A program made the position numbers and the translations under genes. From Lautropia sp. (GTDB lineage: Bacteria > Pseudomonadota > Gammaproteobacteria > Burkholderiales > Burkholderiaceae_E), in NCBI GenBank assembly GCA_030532895.1, contig JAUNKF010000002.1, positions 124,001 through 188,000 on the forward strand: a DNA stretch of 64,000 nucleotides, read 5' to 3'. Within the stretch, counting starts at the first letter, position 1, and each line of letters starts with the position of its first letter. The notes beneath the pieces are model-generated. The model was not told where the DNA came from, ran no database searches, and worked only from the letters and a program-made list of their open reading frames with translations. Of the stretch, positions 25,442-34,434 are shown in pieces.

Positions 25442-26611
25442 ATGAAGGGAAATGTACCCGCACGGCAAACGGGCAGGCGTCGCAAGGCTGCGTTGCTGAT
25501 GGCGATCGGTTTTGGTCTGGGCGTGTTGCTGGGCGCAGCGGCCCCGGTGAAGGCTGAGCGGCTGAAGGAAGTGGCGAGCATCCAGGGCGTGCGGACGAAC
25601 CAGTTGCTCGGCTATGGGCTGATGGTGGGGCTGGATGGCACGGGTGATCAGACGACGCAGGCGCCGTTCACGGCCCAGAGCATGAACTCCTTGCTCTCGC
25701 AGCTGGGCATCCAGCTGCCGCCGGGCGTCACGCCACAGCTGAAGAATTCGGCCGCCGTGATCGTGACGGCACAGTTGCCGGCCTATGCACAGCCGGGGCA
25801 GGTCATCGATGTGACGGTGTCGTCGGTGGGCAATGCGAAGAGCCTCCGAGGCGGCACCTTGCTGCTCACGCCGCTACGCGGGGTGGATGGGCAGGTGTAT
25901 GCGGTGGCGCAGGGCAACGTCGTGGTGGGCGGGGCTGGCGCCTCGGCCGGTGGCAGCAAGGTGCAGATCAATCATCTGAGCGCGGGTCGCATCCCGAATG
26001 GTGCGACGGTGGAGCGCACGGTGCCGAACGATACGTTGGCGGGTGACTCGATCCGCATCGAGCTGAAGCAGACGGACTTCTCGAACGTGCGGGTGGTGGC
26101 CGAGGCGATCAACCGCCGGATTCGGAACGCACCAGGCGCCGATGGCCGACAGGCGGTGGCGCTGGATGCGCGGGTGGTGGAGGTGCCGCTGCCGCGCAAC
26201 CCGGCGCAGCGGGTGGGCTTTCTGGCGGAGCTGGAGTCGATGGAGGTTTCACTTGCCGCGCCGCCTGCCAGGGTGATCGTCAATGCCCGTACGGGGTCGG
26301 TGGTGATGAATCAGGCCGTGAGCCTGTCGCCGAGTGCGGTGGCGCACGGCAACCTGTCGGTCACCGTCTCGTCGACGCCGTTGGTCAGTCAGCCGGCGCC
26401 ACTCTCTCAAGGTCAGACGGTGGCGACCGAAATGGCTGATATCACCGTTCGCCAGGAAGGGGGGGCCGTGATGATGTTGCCGAAGTCGGCCCAGTTGAAG
26501 GATGTGGTTCGTGCACTGAATTCGCTGGGGGCGACGCCGCAGGATCTGATCGCCATCCTGCAAGCCTTGCAGGTGGCCGGCAGTCTGAAAGCCGAGCTGG
26601 AGATCATTTAA
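25442..26611 (+). CDS. flgI: flagellar P-ring protein FlgI
   Basis: A 389-residue periplasmic P-ring subunit. Signal peptide: a basic n-region (ARQTGRRRKAALL), then MAIGFGLGVLLGAAAPVKA. The mature start, ERLKEVASIQGVRTNQLLGYGLMVGLDGTGDQ, is the family hallmark, and the C-terminus AQLKDVVRALNSLGATPQDLIAILQALQ is typical. The frame is open far upstream, but AAGGA at 25431-25435 points to ATG 25442; ATG 25436 is too close. About 200 bases separate it from flgH, longer than elsewhere in the operon. Confidence 0.96.
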   Translation: MKGNVPARQTGRRRKAALLMAIGFGLGVLLGAAAPVKAERLKEVASIQGVRTNQLLGYGLMVGLDGTGDQTTQAPFTAQSMNSLLSQLGIQLPPGVTPQLKNSAAVIVTAQLPAYAQPGQVIDVTVSSVGNAKSLRGGTLLLTPLRGVDGQVYAVAQGNVVVGGAGASAGGSKVQINHLSAGRIPNGATVERTVPNDTLAGDSIRIELKQTDFSNVRVVAEAINRRIRNAPGADGRQAVALDARVVEVPLPRNPAQRVGFLAELESMEVSLAAPPARVIVNARTGSVVMNQAVSLSPSAVAHGNLSVTVSSTPLVSQPAPLSQGQTVATEMADITVRQEGGAVMMLPKSAQLKDVVRALNSLGATPQDLIAILQALQVAGSLKAELEII

Positions 26612-27622
26612 GTGTCTGTGCTGTCCAACAACCTGATGCGTGCAAGAAGCGCCGAAACTGCCCAGGGGCTGGCCATCGATGGCCGTACGCTCGACGGGCT
26701 GAAGACGGCTGCACCCGGCGACCGGGAGGCCATCCGTCAGGTGGCGCAGCAGTTCGAGGCGCTCTTCATGCAGCAGATTTTGAAGAGCATGCGGGATGCC
26801 ACGATGAAAAGCGGCATGTTCGATGGGCCGGGCATGGATGTGTTCAACGGCATGCTGGACAGTCAGCTGGCAACCAAGGCCACCGGCAAGCCGGGTGGTC
26901 TGGCGGCCATGATCGAGCAGCAGTTGTTGGGTAACCCTGACGTGGTCAGTCATCCGCGGCAGGCCAGCCGGCAGGTGTCGGCAGCGCAGCCCTTTCAGCC
27001 GCGGCCGGTGTCGCTCGGGCAGGTCACGGCGATGGGGCGGGGTGAGGCCGGTGCTGTCGGGCAAGGGCGTTCACTGGCTGACGTGGCCGAGCTGGCGGGT
27101 CTTGCCCGGCAGATGCGGGCCGAGAAGGTGTCTGTGGGCCGGCTTGGGCCCGTGCAGGCAGCTTTTGTGGAACGGATGTGGCCGCATGCACGTGCGGCTC
27201 AGCGCCGAACCGGTATTCCGGCAGCCTGGGTGGTGGCGCAGGCGGCGCTGGAATCGGGCTGGGGCCGACGGGACATCCGGGATGCGGATGGCCAGCCCAG
27301 TCACAACCTCTTCGGCATCAAGGCGGGGGGAAAGTGGCAGGGCAAGACGGTGGCCTCGCTCACGACCGAGTATGTGGATGGGGTGGCGCGCAAATCGGTG
27401 GAGCTGTTCCGCCGTTACGGCAGCTATGCGGAAGCCTTCGAAGACTGGGCTTCGCTGATGGCGGCCAATCCGCGTTATCAGAAGGTGATGCAGGCGCGTA
27501 GCGCACGGGAGTTTGCCGATGGGCTGGCTGAGGGGGGGTATGCGACCGATCCGGCCTACCGGCAGAAGTTGCTGCGCATGATCGGTTCGATGTCGGCCTC
27601 GATGGCTGCGCGGCCATCGTAG
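26612..27622 (+). CDS. flgJ: flagellar rod assembly muramidase FlgJ
   Basis: A 336-residue two-domain protein. Residues about 30-100 are the rod-cap domain (REAIRQVAQQFEALFMQQILKSMRDATMKSGMFDGPGMDVFNGMLDSQLA). A Pro/Gln-rich linker follows. Residues about 185-330 form a glucosaminidase-type peptidoglycan hydrolase, with catalytic Glu in AAWVVAQAALESGWGR and SHNLFGIKAGGKWQGKTV. It opens a hole in the cell wall for the rod. The GTG start is directly after the flgI stop; a second GTG six bases on is possible. Confidence 0.95.
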   Translation: MSVLSNNLMRARSAETAQGLAIDGRTLDGLKTAAPGDREAIRQVAQQFEALFMQQILKSMRDATMKSGMFDGPGMDVFNGMLDSQLATKATGKPGGLAAMIEQQLLGNPDVVSHPRQASRQVSAAQPFQPRPVSLGQVTAMGRGEAGAVGQGRSLADVAELAGLARQMRAEKVSVGRLGPVQAAFVERMWPHARAAQRRTGIPAAWVVAQAALESGWGRRDIRDADGQPSHNLFGIKAGGKWQGKTVASLTTEYVDGVARKSVELFRRYGSYAEAFEDWASLMAANPRYQKVMQARSAREFADGLAEGGYATDPAYRQKLLRMIGSMSASMAARPS

Positions 27623-27702
27623 CAGGCAGAAGGTGGGGTTGGTGATGGCCGGTGTGATGGCGTCCTGACAGCACCCATAACCAGGGAAGGTGAAAAACGA
27701 TT

Positions 27703-29583
27703 ATGGCTGGTCTGGTCGGAATAGGACAAAGCGCGCTGGCGGCAGCTTATGCGCAATTGCAGACGGCGGGGCACAACATTGCCAATGTGCACACGCCGGG
27801 CTTCGTGCGGCAGGACACGATCCTGGGCACGGCAGTGGGTCAATATCATGGGGCGGGCTACATCGGCAACGGCGTTAACGTGCTCGACATCCGCCGCAAT
27901 TATGATCAGTTCATGGCGCAGGAAGTGACACGGAACACGGCGTTGGCCGGGGCCGACAAGGCGCGTTCGGCTTCCCTGGAGCAGATCGATCAGTTGCTGT
28001 CCGACACGGGCAGCGGCATTGGCACGGCGATGGATGAGTTTCGGGCGGCGATGGCCGATCTGGTGAATTCACCGAGCGATGACAGTGCCAGAACCGTGAT
28101 CGTTCACCGGTCGGCGGAAGTGGCGGGGCGGTTTTCCGAGACGGCTTCGGCGATCGACACGATCCTGACGGACACGAACCGCAAGATCGATGAGGCCGCA
28201 AGCTATGTGAACACGCGGCTTTCTCATATTGCGCTGTTGAACCAGCAGATTTCGGAGTCGAAGATCAACGGGCACCAGCCCAATGATCTGCTGGACCAGC
28301 GGGACATGCTGATCGACGAGGTGGCCTCGCGCATTCAGGTGAGCCGTGATGATCAGCCCGATGGCACGGTGGACGTGTATACGGCCAGTGGTCATGGACT
28401 GGTGATCTCGACGCGGGCCGGCTCGCTGGTGTCCTATGCGTCGGAAGATGATCCTTCCCGGCCCGAGTTGGCGCTCGAAGTGAACGGCACGAAGGTGATG
28501 CTCAATGCCGGTGCGCTGGGGGCGGGCGAGATCGCGGGGCTGGCCCGTTTTCGTGACCAGGATCTGGCGGCGGTACAGACGCGCCTGGGGCAGTTGGCGG
28601 CCGCTTTTGCCGGCGCCTACAACCGCCAGCAGGTGATGGGGGTGGATGCCAACGGCAAGAAGGGTGAAGCCATGTTCTCGTTGGGCGAGCCACGCACGCT
28701 GGCTGGGCAGGGCAATACCGGAGACCTGAAGCTGACGGTGACGCTTGATGATGCGAGGGCGGTGAAGGCGGCCGATTACCGGCTGTCTTTCGATGGGAAT
28801 GTGTACCGGATCGAAAACTCGATCGACCAGTCGGCTCAGGAGTTTGCCCAGTTGCCGCAGAGCTTCGAGGGCTTGCGCCTGACGGTGGACAGCGGGGCGA
28901 TGGCGGCGGGCGACGTGATCAAGATCCAGTCGGCCTCGGCCTTTGCAGGCCGGATGAGCAGCAATCTGGTGACAGGGGGGCAGATTGCATCGTCCTTCGC
29001 GCTGGCGGCAGCGCCGGCGCCTGGCAACCAGGGCACGGTGAAGGTGGCGCAGTTCTCACAGCGTGAGCCGCATCCACGCTCGGATGAGGCGATGCAGATC
29101 GAGTTCACGGCACCGGATCGGCTCAGCATCAAGGACCAGAACGGGGCCGTGTTGCGCTCGCAGGTTTATCTGCCGGGGCAACCGATCGAGGCCAATGGCT
29201 GGTCGGTGGTGCTCGATGGGGTGCCGCAAGCCGGGGACATCGTGTCGGTCGATCAGTTGGTGCCGCCGAAGCGGGGCAATGGCAATGCGCGCGAGATGCT
29301 GCAGCTGCCGGATCAGGCGTTGGTCGATGGCAGCACGTTCAACCAGAGCTTTGCGTCGTTGCTGTCGGATGTGGGCAGCCGGGCGTTGCAGGCCCGAACT
29401 TCGAGCAAGTCGGCTTCGGCGATGCTCGAAGGTGCCAAGGCGGTGGTGGCGCGAAGTAGCGGTGTGAACCTGGATGAAGAGGCGGCGCGACTGCTGCAGT
29501 ACCGGCAAGCCTATCAGGCAGCGGCCAAGGTGATCCAGACTGCCGATGAAATGTTCAACTCGATCCTGGCGCTGGCGAGGTAA
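27703..29583 (+). CDS. flgK: hook-filament junction protein FlgK (HAP1)
   Basis: A 626-residue junction protein. N-terminal: GIGQSALAAAYAQLQTAGHNIANVHTPGFVRQD. C-terminal: SGVNLDEEAARLLQYRQAYQAAAKVIQTADEMFNSILALAR. Both match the axial-family ends of FlgK. The middle (about 340-500) is the larger variable domain, longer than in E. coli (547 residues). GGGAAGG at about 27684 supports the start. flgL begins three bases after it. Confidence 0.96.
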   Translation: MAGLVGIGQSALAAAYAQLQTAGHNIANVHTPGFVRQDTILGTAVGQYHGAGYIGNGVNVLDIRRNYDQFMAQEVTRNTALAGADKARSASLEQIDQLLSDTGSGIGTAMDEFRAAMADLVNSPSDDSARTVIVHRSAEVAGRFSETASAIDTILTDTNRKIDEAASYVNTRLSHIALLNQQISESKINGHQPNDLLDQRDMLIDEVASRIQVSRDDQPDGTVDVYTASGHGLVISTRAGSLVSYASEDDPSRPELALEVNGTKVMLNAGALGAGEIAGLARFRDQDLAAVQTRLGQLAAAFAGAYNRQQVMGVDANGKKGEAMFSLGEPRTLAGQGNTGDLKLTVTLDDARAVKAADYRLSFDGNVYRIENSIDQSAQEFAQLPQSFEGLRLTVDSGAMAAGDVIKIQSASAFAGRMSSNLVTGGQIASSFALAAAPAPGNQGTVKVAQFSQREPHPRSDEAMQIEFTAPDRLSIKDQNGAVLRSQVYLPGQPIEANGWSVVLDGVPQAGDIVSVDQLVPPKRGNGNAREMLQLPDQALVDGSTFNQSFASLLSDVGSRALQARTSSKSASAMLEGAKAVVARSSGVNLDEEAARLLQYRQAYQAAAKVIQTADEMFNSILALAR

Positions 29584-29585
29584 TC

Positions 29586-30485
29586 ATGAGAATTGCAACC
29601 AATCAGTTTCGTAACCAGGCCGTCACGACGATGATGGCGCACGAGGCCGAGCTGTCGCGCCTGCAGGAGCAGGCGTCGACAGGGCGCAAGGTGAACCGTG
29701 CCAGTGATGATCCGCTGGCAGTGGCCGAAGCGGAGCGTCTGCGCTCTTCGCAGGCGCGCTTCGACATCGAGAAGCGGATGATGTCCTATGCGCAGAACCT
29801 GATGGCGCAGGGTGAGAGCGTGGTCGGCAGCAGCATCCAGTCGATGCAGGAGGCGCGCGATATCGTCATCAGCGCACGCAATGGCATTCGCAGCAAGGAT
29901 GACTGGCATTCTTTGGCCGAGAAAGTGACGCACATCCGCAATGAGCTGTTCTCGCTGGCCAACCACCAGGATCATGAAGGGGGTTATCTGTTCGGTGGCC
30001 CTGGCAGCGAGCGTCCGCCTTTTGCGCCGGAGAAACACCCCGAGTACGTGGCAGCGCCCGGCATTCGGCAGAATGGCCTTACCGTGCCGTTCACGCTCAG
30101 CCTCGATGGTGGGCGGATCTTCATGGGCTTTGGTCAGAACGGAGATCGAAGCGTCTTCGAGGAGCTGGACAAAATCGCCGATGCGCTGGCCAATCCGACG
30201 CCCGATACCGATGCTGTGCTCAGCGAGGGCCTGGAGGCCATCGACAAGGGGCTGGCCCAGCTGGAAGTGGCTCGTAGTTCCTTGGGTGAGCAGATGCGCA
30301 TTCTGAGTTCACGTGAGCGCGTGTTGACCTCGGGCGAGATGGGCACGGCGCAGCGTCGTTCGGATCTGGTCGATACCGATTATGCCGAAGTATTGTCCGA
30401 TACTCAGTCGAGAAGCCTCGCTCTGCGCGCCGCGATGCAGACTTACTCGCAGGTGTCGCAGCTGTCGTTGTTCAACTATCTCTGA
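29586..30485 (+). CDS. flgL: hook-filament junction protein FlgL (HAP3)
   Basis: A 299-residue junction protein related to flagellin. The N-terminus (MRIATNQFRNQAVTTMMAHEAELSRLQEQASTGRKVNRASDDPLAVAEAERLR) and the C-terminus (TDYAEVLSDTQSRSLALRAAMQTYSQVSQLSLFNYL) show the flagellin-like D0/D1 helices. Length is close to E. coli FlgL (317). It ends the flg operon; no clear intrinsic terminator follows. Confidence 0.96.
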   Translation: MRIATNQFRNQAVTTMMAHEAELSRLQEQASTGRKVNRASDDPLAVAEAERLRSSQARFDIEKRMMSYAQNLMAQGESVVGSSIQSMQEARDIVISARNGIRSKDDWHSLAEKVTHIRNELFSLANHQDHEGGYLFGGPGSERPPFAPEKHPEYVAAPGIRQNGLTVPFTLSLDGGRIFMGFGQNGDRSVFEELDKIADALANPTPDTDAVLSEGLEAIDKGLAQLEVARSSLGEQMRILSSRERVLTSGEMGTAQRRSDLVDTDYAEVLSDTQSRSLALRAAMQTYSQVSQLSLFNYL

Positions 30486-30647
30486 TCAGTGGCGGGCTGG
30501 TGGCCCGGTGCGTGTTCAGGCATTCATGCGTGCCGGTGCCGATCCGTTGCTGATCTGGCTGGTCTGACACAAGACTGCCATGCGGGGATGACGATGACGT
30601 GCCGGCCGATCCCCGTCTGATGAATTCTCCCGTTCTGGAGCTTCCCG

Positions 30648-31835
30648 ATGTGTTTTTCCAGCCTGTTGATGGGTTACGGGCCATTGATCGACCGTGATCG
30701 TCGCATTCTGGCTTTACAGTTGCGTTTTTCCACGCTGAATGGCAAACCGGTCGCGTTGTCGTGGCTGTATGCGAAAGTGGCCGGAGACAGGCCCATTCAG
30801 GGGCAGACCCTGCTGATTTCTGCTCCGTGGGCGGATTTTGATCCAGGCATGGTGGCGATCGAACCCGTGCCGGGGCTCTGGATCGAGGTGCCGGCCTGGG
30901 TGGCGGAGCAGCCGGCCTATGAAGCGATGCTGCTGGATCTTCATGAGCGCGGCATGGGACTGGTGCTGCAGGGGCGGCCGTCGGTGAACCTGCCGGCGTG
31001 CTTGTTGCCGATCTTCCGGCTGGCGATGGTGGATGTGGCGGAGGAACGACGCCTGCAGAGTGGGGGGCTTCGGGGTGCGGTGGCCAGTGAGAGTCCGGCA
31101 CGGCGCAACATGGCCATCGTGCAGACCGGCGTCAACACGGTGGCCAGCATGGAGCAGGCGTTCGAGGCCGGCGCGTATGCGGTGGCAGGGTGGTTGATGC
31201 CCGAGCCGGTGGATGCCGGGGCCGTGGTGGGCAGCGCTGATTATGCTGGCGTGCTGAACTTGCTGAAGATGGTGGAGAAGGATGCGGCACTGCGCGACAT
31301 CGAGGCCGTGATCCGTCAGGAGCCGGAGATTGCATTTCGCTTGCTGCAGCACATCGATTCGGTCGGCTTCGGGCTGTCAGTGCCGGTGCAGAATTTTCAG
31401 CATGCCGTGATGTTTCTTGGCTATCAGGGCCTGAGGCGGTGGCTATCGATGATGCTGGTAAGCGTCAGCCCTGACGAGAACCGCCGGCCGTTGATGCTGG
31501 CCTCGGTTCGGCGGGGGCTGGTGCTGGAGCGGCTGGCTGGCCGTGGGGCCGAGTCGGAGGTGCGTGAAGAACTCTTCCTGCTGGGGGTGTTCTCACTGCT
31601 TGACCGCGCGTTGGGGCAGTCCTTCGAGCAGCTGCTGGCACAGGTGTCGGTGCCGGAGTCGGTGGCCGAAGCGCTGGTGTTGCGCACCGGCCCCTATGCG
31701 GCACTGCTCGAAATCGTCGAGGCCATCGAATATGGGCCAGACCCGGCGTTGCTGGCTTACCTCGACAACTGCCATATCAGCTTGGAGGAGTGCAACGCGG
31801 TGGTGCTGGACACCCTTCGGGTGACGACGCTCTGA
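30648..31835 (+). CDS. EAL-HDOD (YuxH-like) signalling protein with degenerate EAL part
   Basis: A 395-residue protein. The first about 190 residues have the shape of an EAL domain (LQLRFSTLNGKPVA, LLDLHERGMGLVLQGRPS, AGAYAVAGWLMPEPVDAG) but lack the EAL signature and the metal-binding acidic residues, so phosphodiesterase activity is unlikely. Residues about 195-395 form an HDOD domain (LLKMVEKDAALRDIEAVIRQEPEIAFRLLQHIDSVGF and QHAVMFLGYQGLRRWLSMML), a protein-interaction relative of HD hydrolases. Such proteins act in c-di-GMP-linked or stress signalling without catalysis. It follows flgL on the same strand after 162 bases, so a role at the motility-to-sessile switch is plausible but inferred. 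Confidence 0.85.
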   Translation: MCFSSLLMGYGPLIDRDRRILALQLRFSTLNGKPVALSWLYAKVAGDRPIQGQTLLISAPWADFDPGMVAIEPVPGLWIEVPAWVAEQPAYEAMLLDLHERGMGLVLQGRPSVNLPACLLPIFRLAMVDVAEERRLQSGGLRGAVASESPARRNMAIVQTGVNTVASMEQAFEAGAYAVAGWLMPEPVDAGAVVGSADYAGVLNLLKMVEKDAALRDIEAVIRQEPEIAFRLLQHIDSVGFGLSVPVQNFQHAVMFLGYQGLRRWLSMMLVSVSPDENRRPLMLASVRRGLVLERLAGRGAESEVREELFLLGVFSLLDRALGQSFEQLLAQVSVPESVAEALVLRTGPYAALLEIVEAIEYGPDPALLAYLDNCHISLEECNAVVLDTLRVTTL

Positions 31836-31845
31836 GCGCCCTGGG

Positions 31846-32400
31846 TCAGGCCGTTTTGCGGCGTGTGCCCACCGAGCGGACGGTGGCGGCCGCTTCATTG
31901 AATTGTGCTTCGGCCATGTCGACGATCTGACGGCTGTTCTTGTTGTACTGGTCGACGACATCGTTGGCCGAGTCGACGGCTTGACGGAACATCGGCATGA
32001 TGCCGTCGAAACCCTTTGGCATGGACTTGCCCATCTGCTCGACGACGGCCTGGATCTGGCGGCCCTGCTCACCAAATTGCTTCTCCAGCACCTTCTGCAT
32101 CTCGGTGGCTGTCTCCTGCGAGATGTTGAAGAGATGCTGGGTGTAAGCGGCCAGTTTTTCGTTGGCGGGCGTGGTGCCTTGGGTGAGGGCTTCGTTCAAG
32201 GATTGGGCGCCTCGTGCTTCCAGCAGCGCGGCAGAGCGGGACACCTGCTCTTCCCAGTTGGCCTTGATGGCTTGGGTATTGAGCTGCACCAGCTTTTCGA
32301 GACTGCTGAAGGCGATCTGGCTGAGCTGGTGGGCGGTCTCGATGGCCTGGTGGTTCAGGTCGAGCAGCGTTTGTGCTTGAGGGGCTAAGGGTTGGGTCAT
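31846..32400 (-). CDS. phasin family protein
   Basis: A 184-residue helical phasin that would coat polyhydroxyalkanoate granules. It has the family core: AQTLLDLNHQAIETAHQLSQIAFSSLEKLVQLNTQAIKANWEEQ, then TAYTQHLFNISQETATEMQKVLEKQFGEQ and VDQYNKNSRQIVDMAEAQFNEA. The start at 32400 (MTQPLAPQAQ) is chosen because AGGAG lies eight bases upstream; in-frame starts further up do not fit. It is read from a strong sigma-70 promoter at 32525-32553. It converges with the EAL-HDOD gene, only ten bases apart. Confidence 0.92.
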   Translation of the reverse strand: MTQPLAPQAQTLLDLNHQAIETAHQLSQIAFSSLEKLVQLNTQAIKANWEEQVSRSAALLEARGAQSLNEALTQGTTPANEKLAAYTQHLFNISQETATEMQKVLEKQFGEQGRQIQAVVEQMGKSMPKGFDGIMPMFRQAVDSANDVVDQYNKNSRQIVDMAEAQFNEAAATVRSVGTRRKTA

Positions 32401-32931
32401 GGTCATGGCTCCTGAGAATAAAGATAAAGAAGGGGCAAGTGTGGGGAGGATCACGCCGCCGACGGCTCAAGCTCCGTCGCATCTGGCGTTGGGTGGCATC
32501 AGCATGTTGCGATGCACAAGCTTCAGTGTAGGGGTGGCGCGCTGGGGTGTCAAACTATTTAACGAGTGCCTGAAAGGGTTAATGCGGGTCGTTCGCGTGT
32601 TAGGGATCGAGGCAGGATGACGGTGGGACAACGACAACACGCGGGCCGAGATGAGGTTGAAAGTGTTGGAAAAATGGGGGTGTTTCGTGTGTTTTTGGAA
32701 ACATTTTCCTGGAACTTTTGTCAGTTGTAATCAGCCGTTAATCGGTTGATCCCTGCAAGCGTAGACCTGGAACCAAGCTCAACCGGTTGTTGGCGCGGGA
32801 TGAGCGGTATTTCGGTGGCAAAGCGCGTGGAACAATCTTGACACGAAACTGTAGGCTGGGAAGGTAAGATATTGAATTATATCTAGATTGGCCGTTAGAA
32901 TCCGTCGCGTGAATGGGAGGTCTTGGCAGAT
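32401..32931. other. divergent regulatory gap, phasin / pbpG-like
   Basis: 531 bases with no gene. The phasin promoter occupies 32525-32553 on the minus strand. On the plus strand TTGACA at 32838-32843 is followed at a long spacing (21) by TAAGAT at 32865-32870, then an unusually AT-rich patch to about 32890. It ends with GGGAGG (32915-32920), the ribosome site of the peptidase gene. The middle part (about 32560-32830) shows nothing I can name. Confidence 0.5.
32525..32553 (-). promoter_or_regulatory. sigma-70 promoter of the phasin gene
   Basis: On the minus strand: TTGACA, 17 bases, TACACT. The -35 is perfect, the spacing optimal and the -10 five of six. It lies about 125 bases upstream of the phasin start, leaving a leader of roughly 120 bases. 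Confidence 0.82.
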
Positions 32932-34434
32932 ATGGGTGTGGTGAATTGGATGTCCAGGCTGTTGCTGGGCGCGGTGTTGCTGGGAGGCATGGCGCATGTC
33001 GATGGGGCGTTTGCGCAGAAAACTTCGAGCAACGCGGGCGTCGGGACATCTGCTGCCAAGCAAAAATCTTCCATTAAATCAAAGGGATCTAACAAGGTTT
33101 CTAAAGCCTCTTCTTCAAAAGCAGCTGTAAAGGCTTCATCTGGCAGGAAAGCGGCTGCCAGTGCCGCAACCGCGAGGATGGTCAAGGCGTCTACCGCTGG
33201 TGTCAAAGGCACCAGGACAGGTGGTGTCAAGCGTCGTGCCCAGGGGAGTGTTGCAGCCAGCGGTGCGCAGACTTCGACGTCGAAGGCGGCGGGGGCTGCC
33301 GGCCCCAGGAAGGCTGCTGTCACGAAGTCCGCGGCGGTCAAAACGTCGGCCGGGGCAGCCAGGAAGGGGATCGTCGCGAAGGGCAAGGGCGCTGAGCGCA
33401 AGGTATCGAAAGCGGCCGTGTCGCCGCAGTCTGTCAAGACGGCTACGGCGGGTCGTGTCAAGTCTCGTCAAGGCCGTGCAGGTGTGGCGGTGGCAACCTC
33501 TTCATCTGCCACGCGCATTGGCAAGGGCGTGGCCAAGGCGACACGTGCCACTGTGACAGCTCGTCAGGTGTCGGTGGCAGCTTCCGATCGGGTGCGTGCT
33601 GCGCCGCGCTCGGCGGCGGCTGCGGTGGCGCCAGCCGCCGTGATGCCAGCAGTGGCCAGCGGGTCGCTGGGCGATGCCATCGGTCTGAATCGAATTCCTG
33701 ATCCCCTGTCGTTGCGCTCCAGCGTGGCATTGGTGGTCGATCCGCGCAGTGGTCGTATCCTCTATGACAAGAATTCGTCGGCCGTGTTGCCGATCGCCTC
33801 GGTCACCAAGTTGATGACGGCGATGGTCGTGCTCGATGCGGGTCAGCCACTGGATGAGAAGATCCGGATCGAGTCGGCTGACCGGGATGTTGAGCGTTTC
33901 AGCAGCTCACACCTGCCGGTGGGTTCCGAGCTGACACGGGGTGAGCTGCTTCAGCTGGCGCTGATGTCGTCGGAAAACCGTGCAGCCAGTGCGTTGGCGC
34001 GTACCTATCCGGGCGGGTTTGCAGCCTTTGTGGCTGCTGCCAATCGCAAGGCGCGCGACATCGGCATGTGGGATTCGGTGTTCATGGATGGCACGGGCCT
34101 CTCCGCGGCCAATGTGTCGACTGCCCGTGATCTGGCCGTGCTGGTGGCACGTGCTTCGCGGTATCCCGAGATTGCCCGCTATTCGGTGGCGCCTGAACTC
34201 AACGTGCGCACGGCCTATGGGGTTCGCACGTTCCGCACGACGAACCCGATGGTGGGTAACCCGCAGTGGGGGCTGACCCTGCAGAAAACGGGCTTCATCA
34301 ACGAGGCAGGCAACTGCCTCGTGATGCAGGCCAAGGTTGATGGCCGTCAGCTGATCATCGTGCTGCTGGATTCCCAGGGCCGCTATTCGCGAGTGAGCGA
34401 CGCGTATCGGCTTCGCCGCTTCATCGAAGGCTGA
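32932..34434 (+). CDS. pbpG: D-alanyl-D-alanine endopeptidase (PBP7/PbpG-like) with long basic spacer
   Basis: A 500-residue serine peptidase of the S11 family that cuts D-Ala-meso-DAP cross-links in peptidoglycan. A signal peptide (LLLGAVLLGGMAHVDGAFAQ) opens it. The catalytic motifs are intact: S-x-x-K as SVTK (S290, K293), S-x-N as SEN (about 347-349) and KTG (K452). Between the signal and the domain, residues about 30-245 are an Ala/Lys/Ser/Thr-rich stretch like histone H1 or AlgP tails, far longer than in E. coli PbpG (about 310 residues total). Codons in the first part of this spacer are AT-richer than nearby. ATG 32932 is used over TTG 32923 on ribosome-site spacing. Its stop abuts the stop of the convergent iclR gene. 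Confidence 0.92.
   Translation: MGVVNWMSRLLLGAVLLGGMAHVDGAFAQKTSSNAGVGTSAAKQKSSIKSKGSNKVSKASSSKAAVKASSGRKAAASAATARMVKASTAGVKGTRTGGVKRRAQGSVAASGAQTSTSKAAGAAGPRKAAVTKSAAVKTSAGAARKGIVAKGKGAERKVSKAAVSPQSVKTATAGRVKSRQGRAGVAVATSSSATRIGKGVAKATRATVTARQVSVAASDRVRAAPRSAAAAVAPAAVMPAVASGSLGDAIGLNRIPDPLSLRSSVALVVDPRSGRILYDKNSSAVLPIASVTKLMTAMVVLDAGQPLDEKIRIESADRDVERFSSSHLPVGSELTRGELLQLALMSSENRAASALARTYPGGFAAFVAAANRKARDIGMWDSVFMDGTGLSAANVSTARDLAVLVARASRYPEIARYSVAPELNVRTAYGVRTFRTTNPMVGNPQWGLTLQKTGFINEAGNCLVMQAKVDGRQLIIVLLDSQGRYSRVSDAYRLRRFIEG

Noticed and set aside
32838-32870. TTGACA to TAAGAT as a strong promoter of the peptidase gene
   Set aside because: The 21-base spacer is outside the usual 16-19 range; kept only as a weak possibility.
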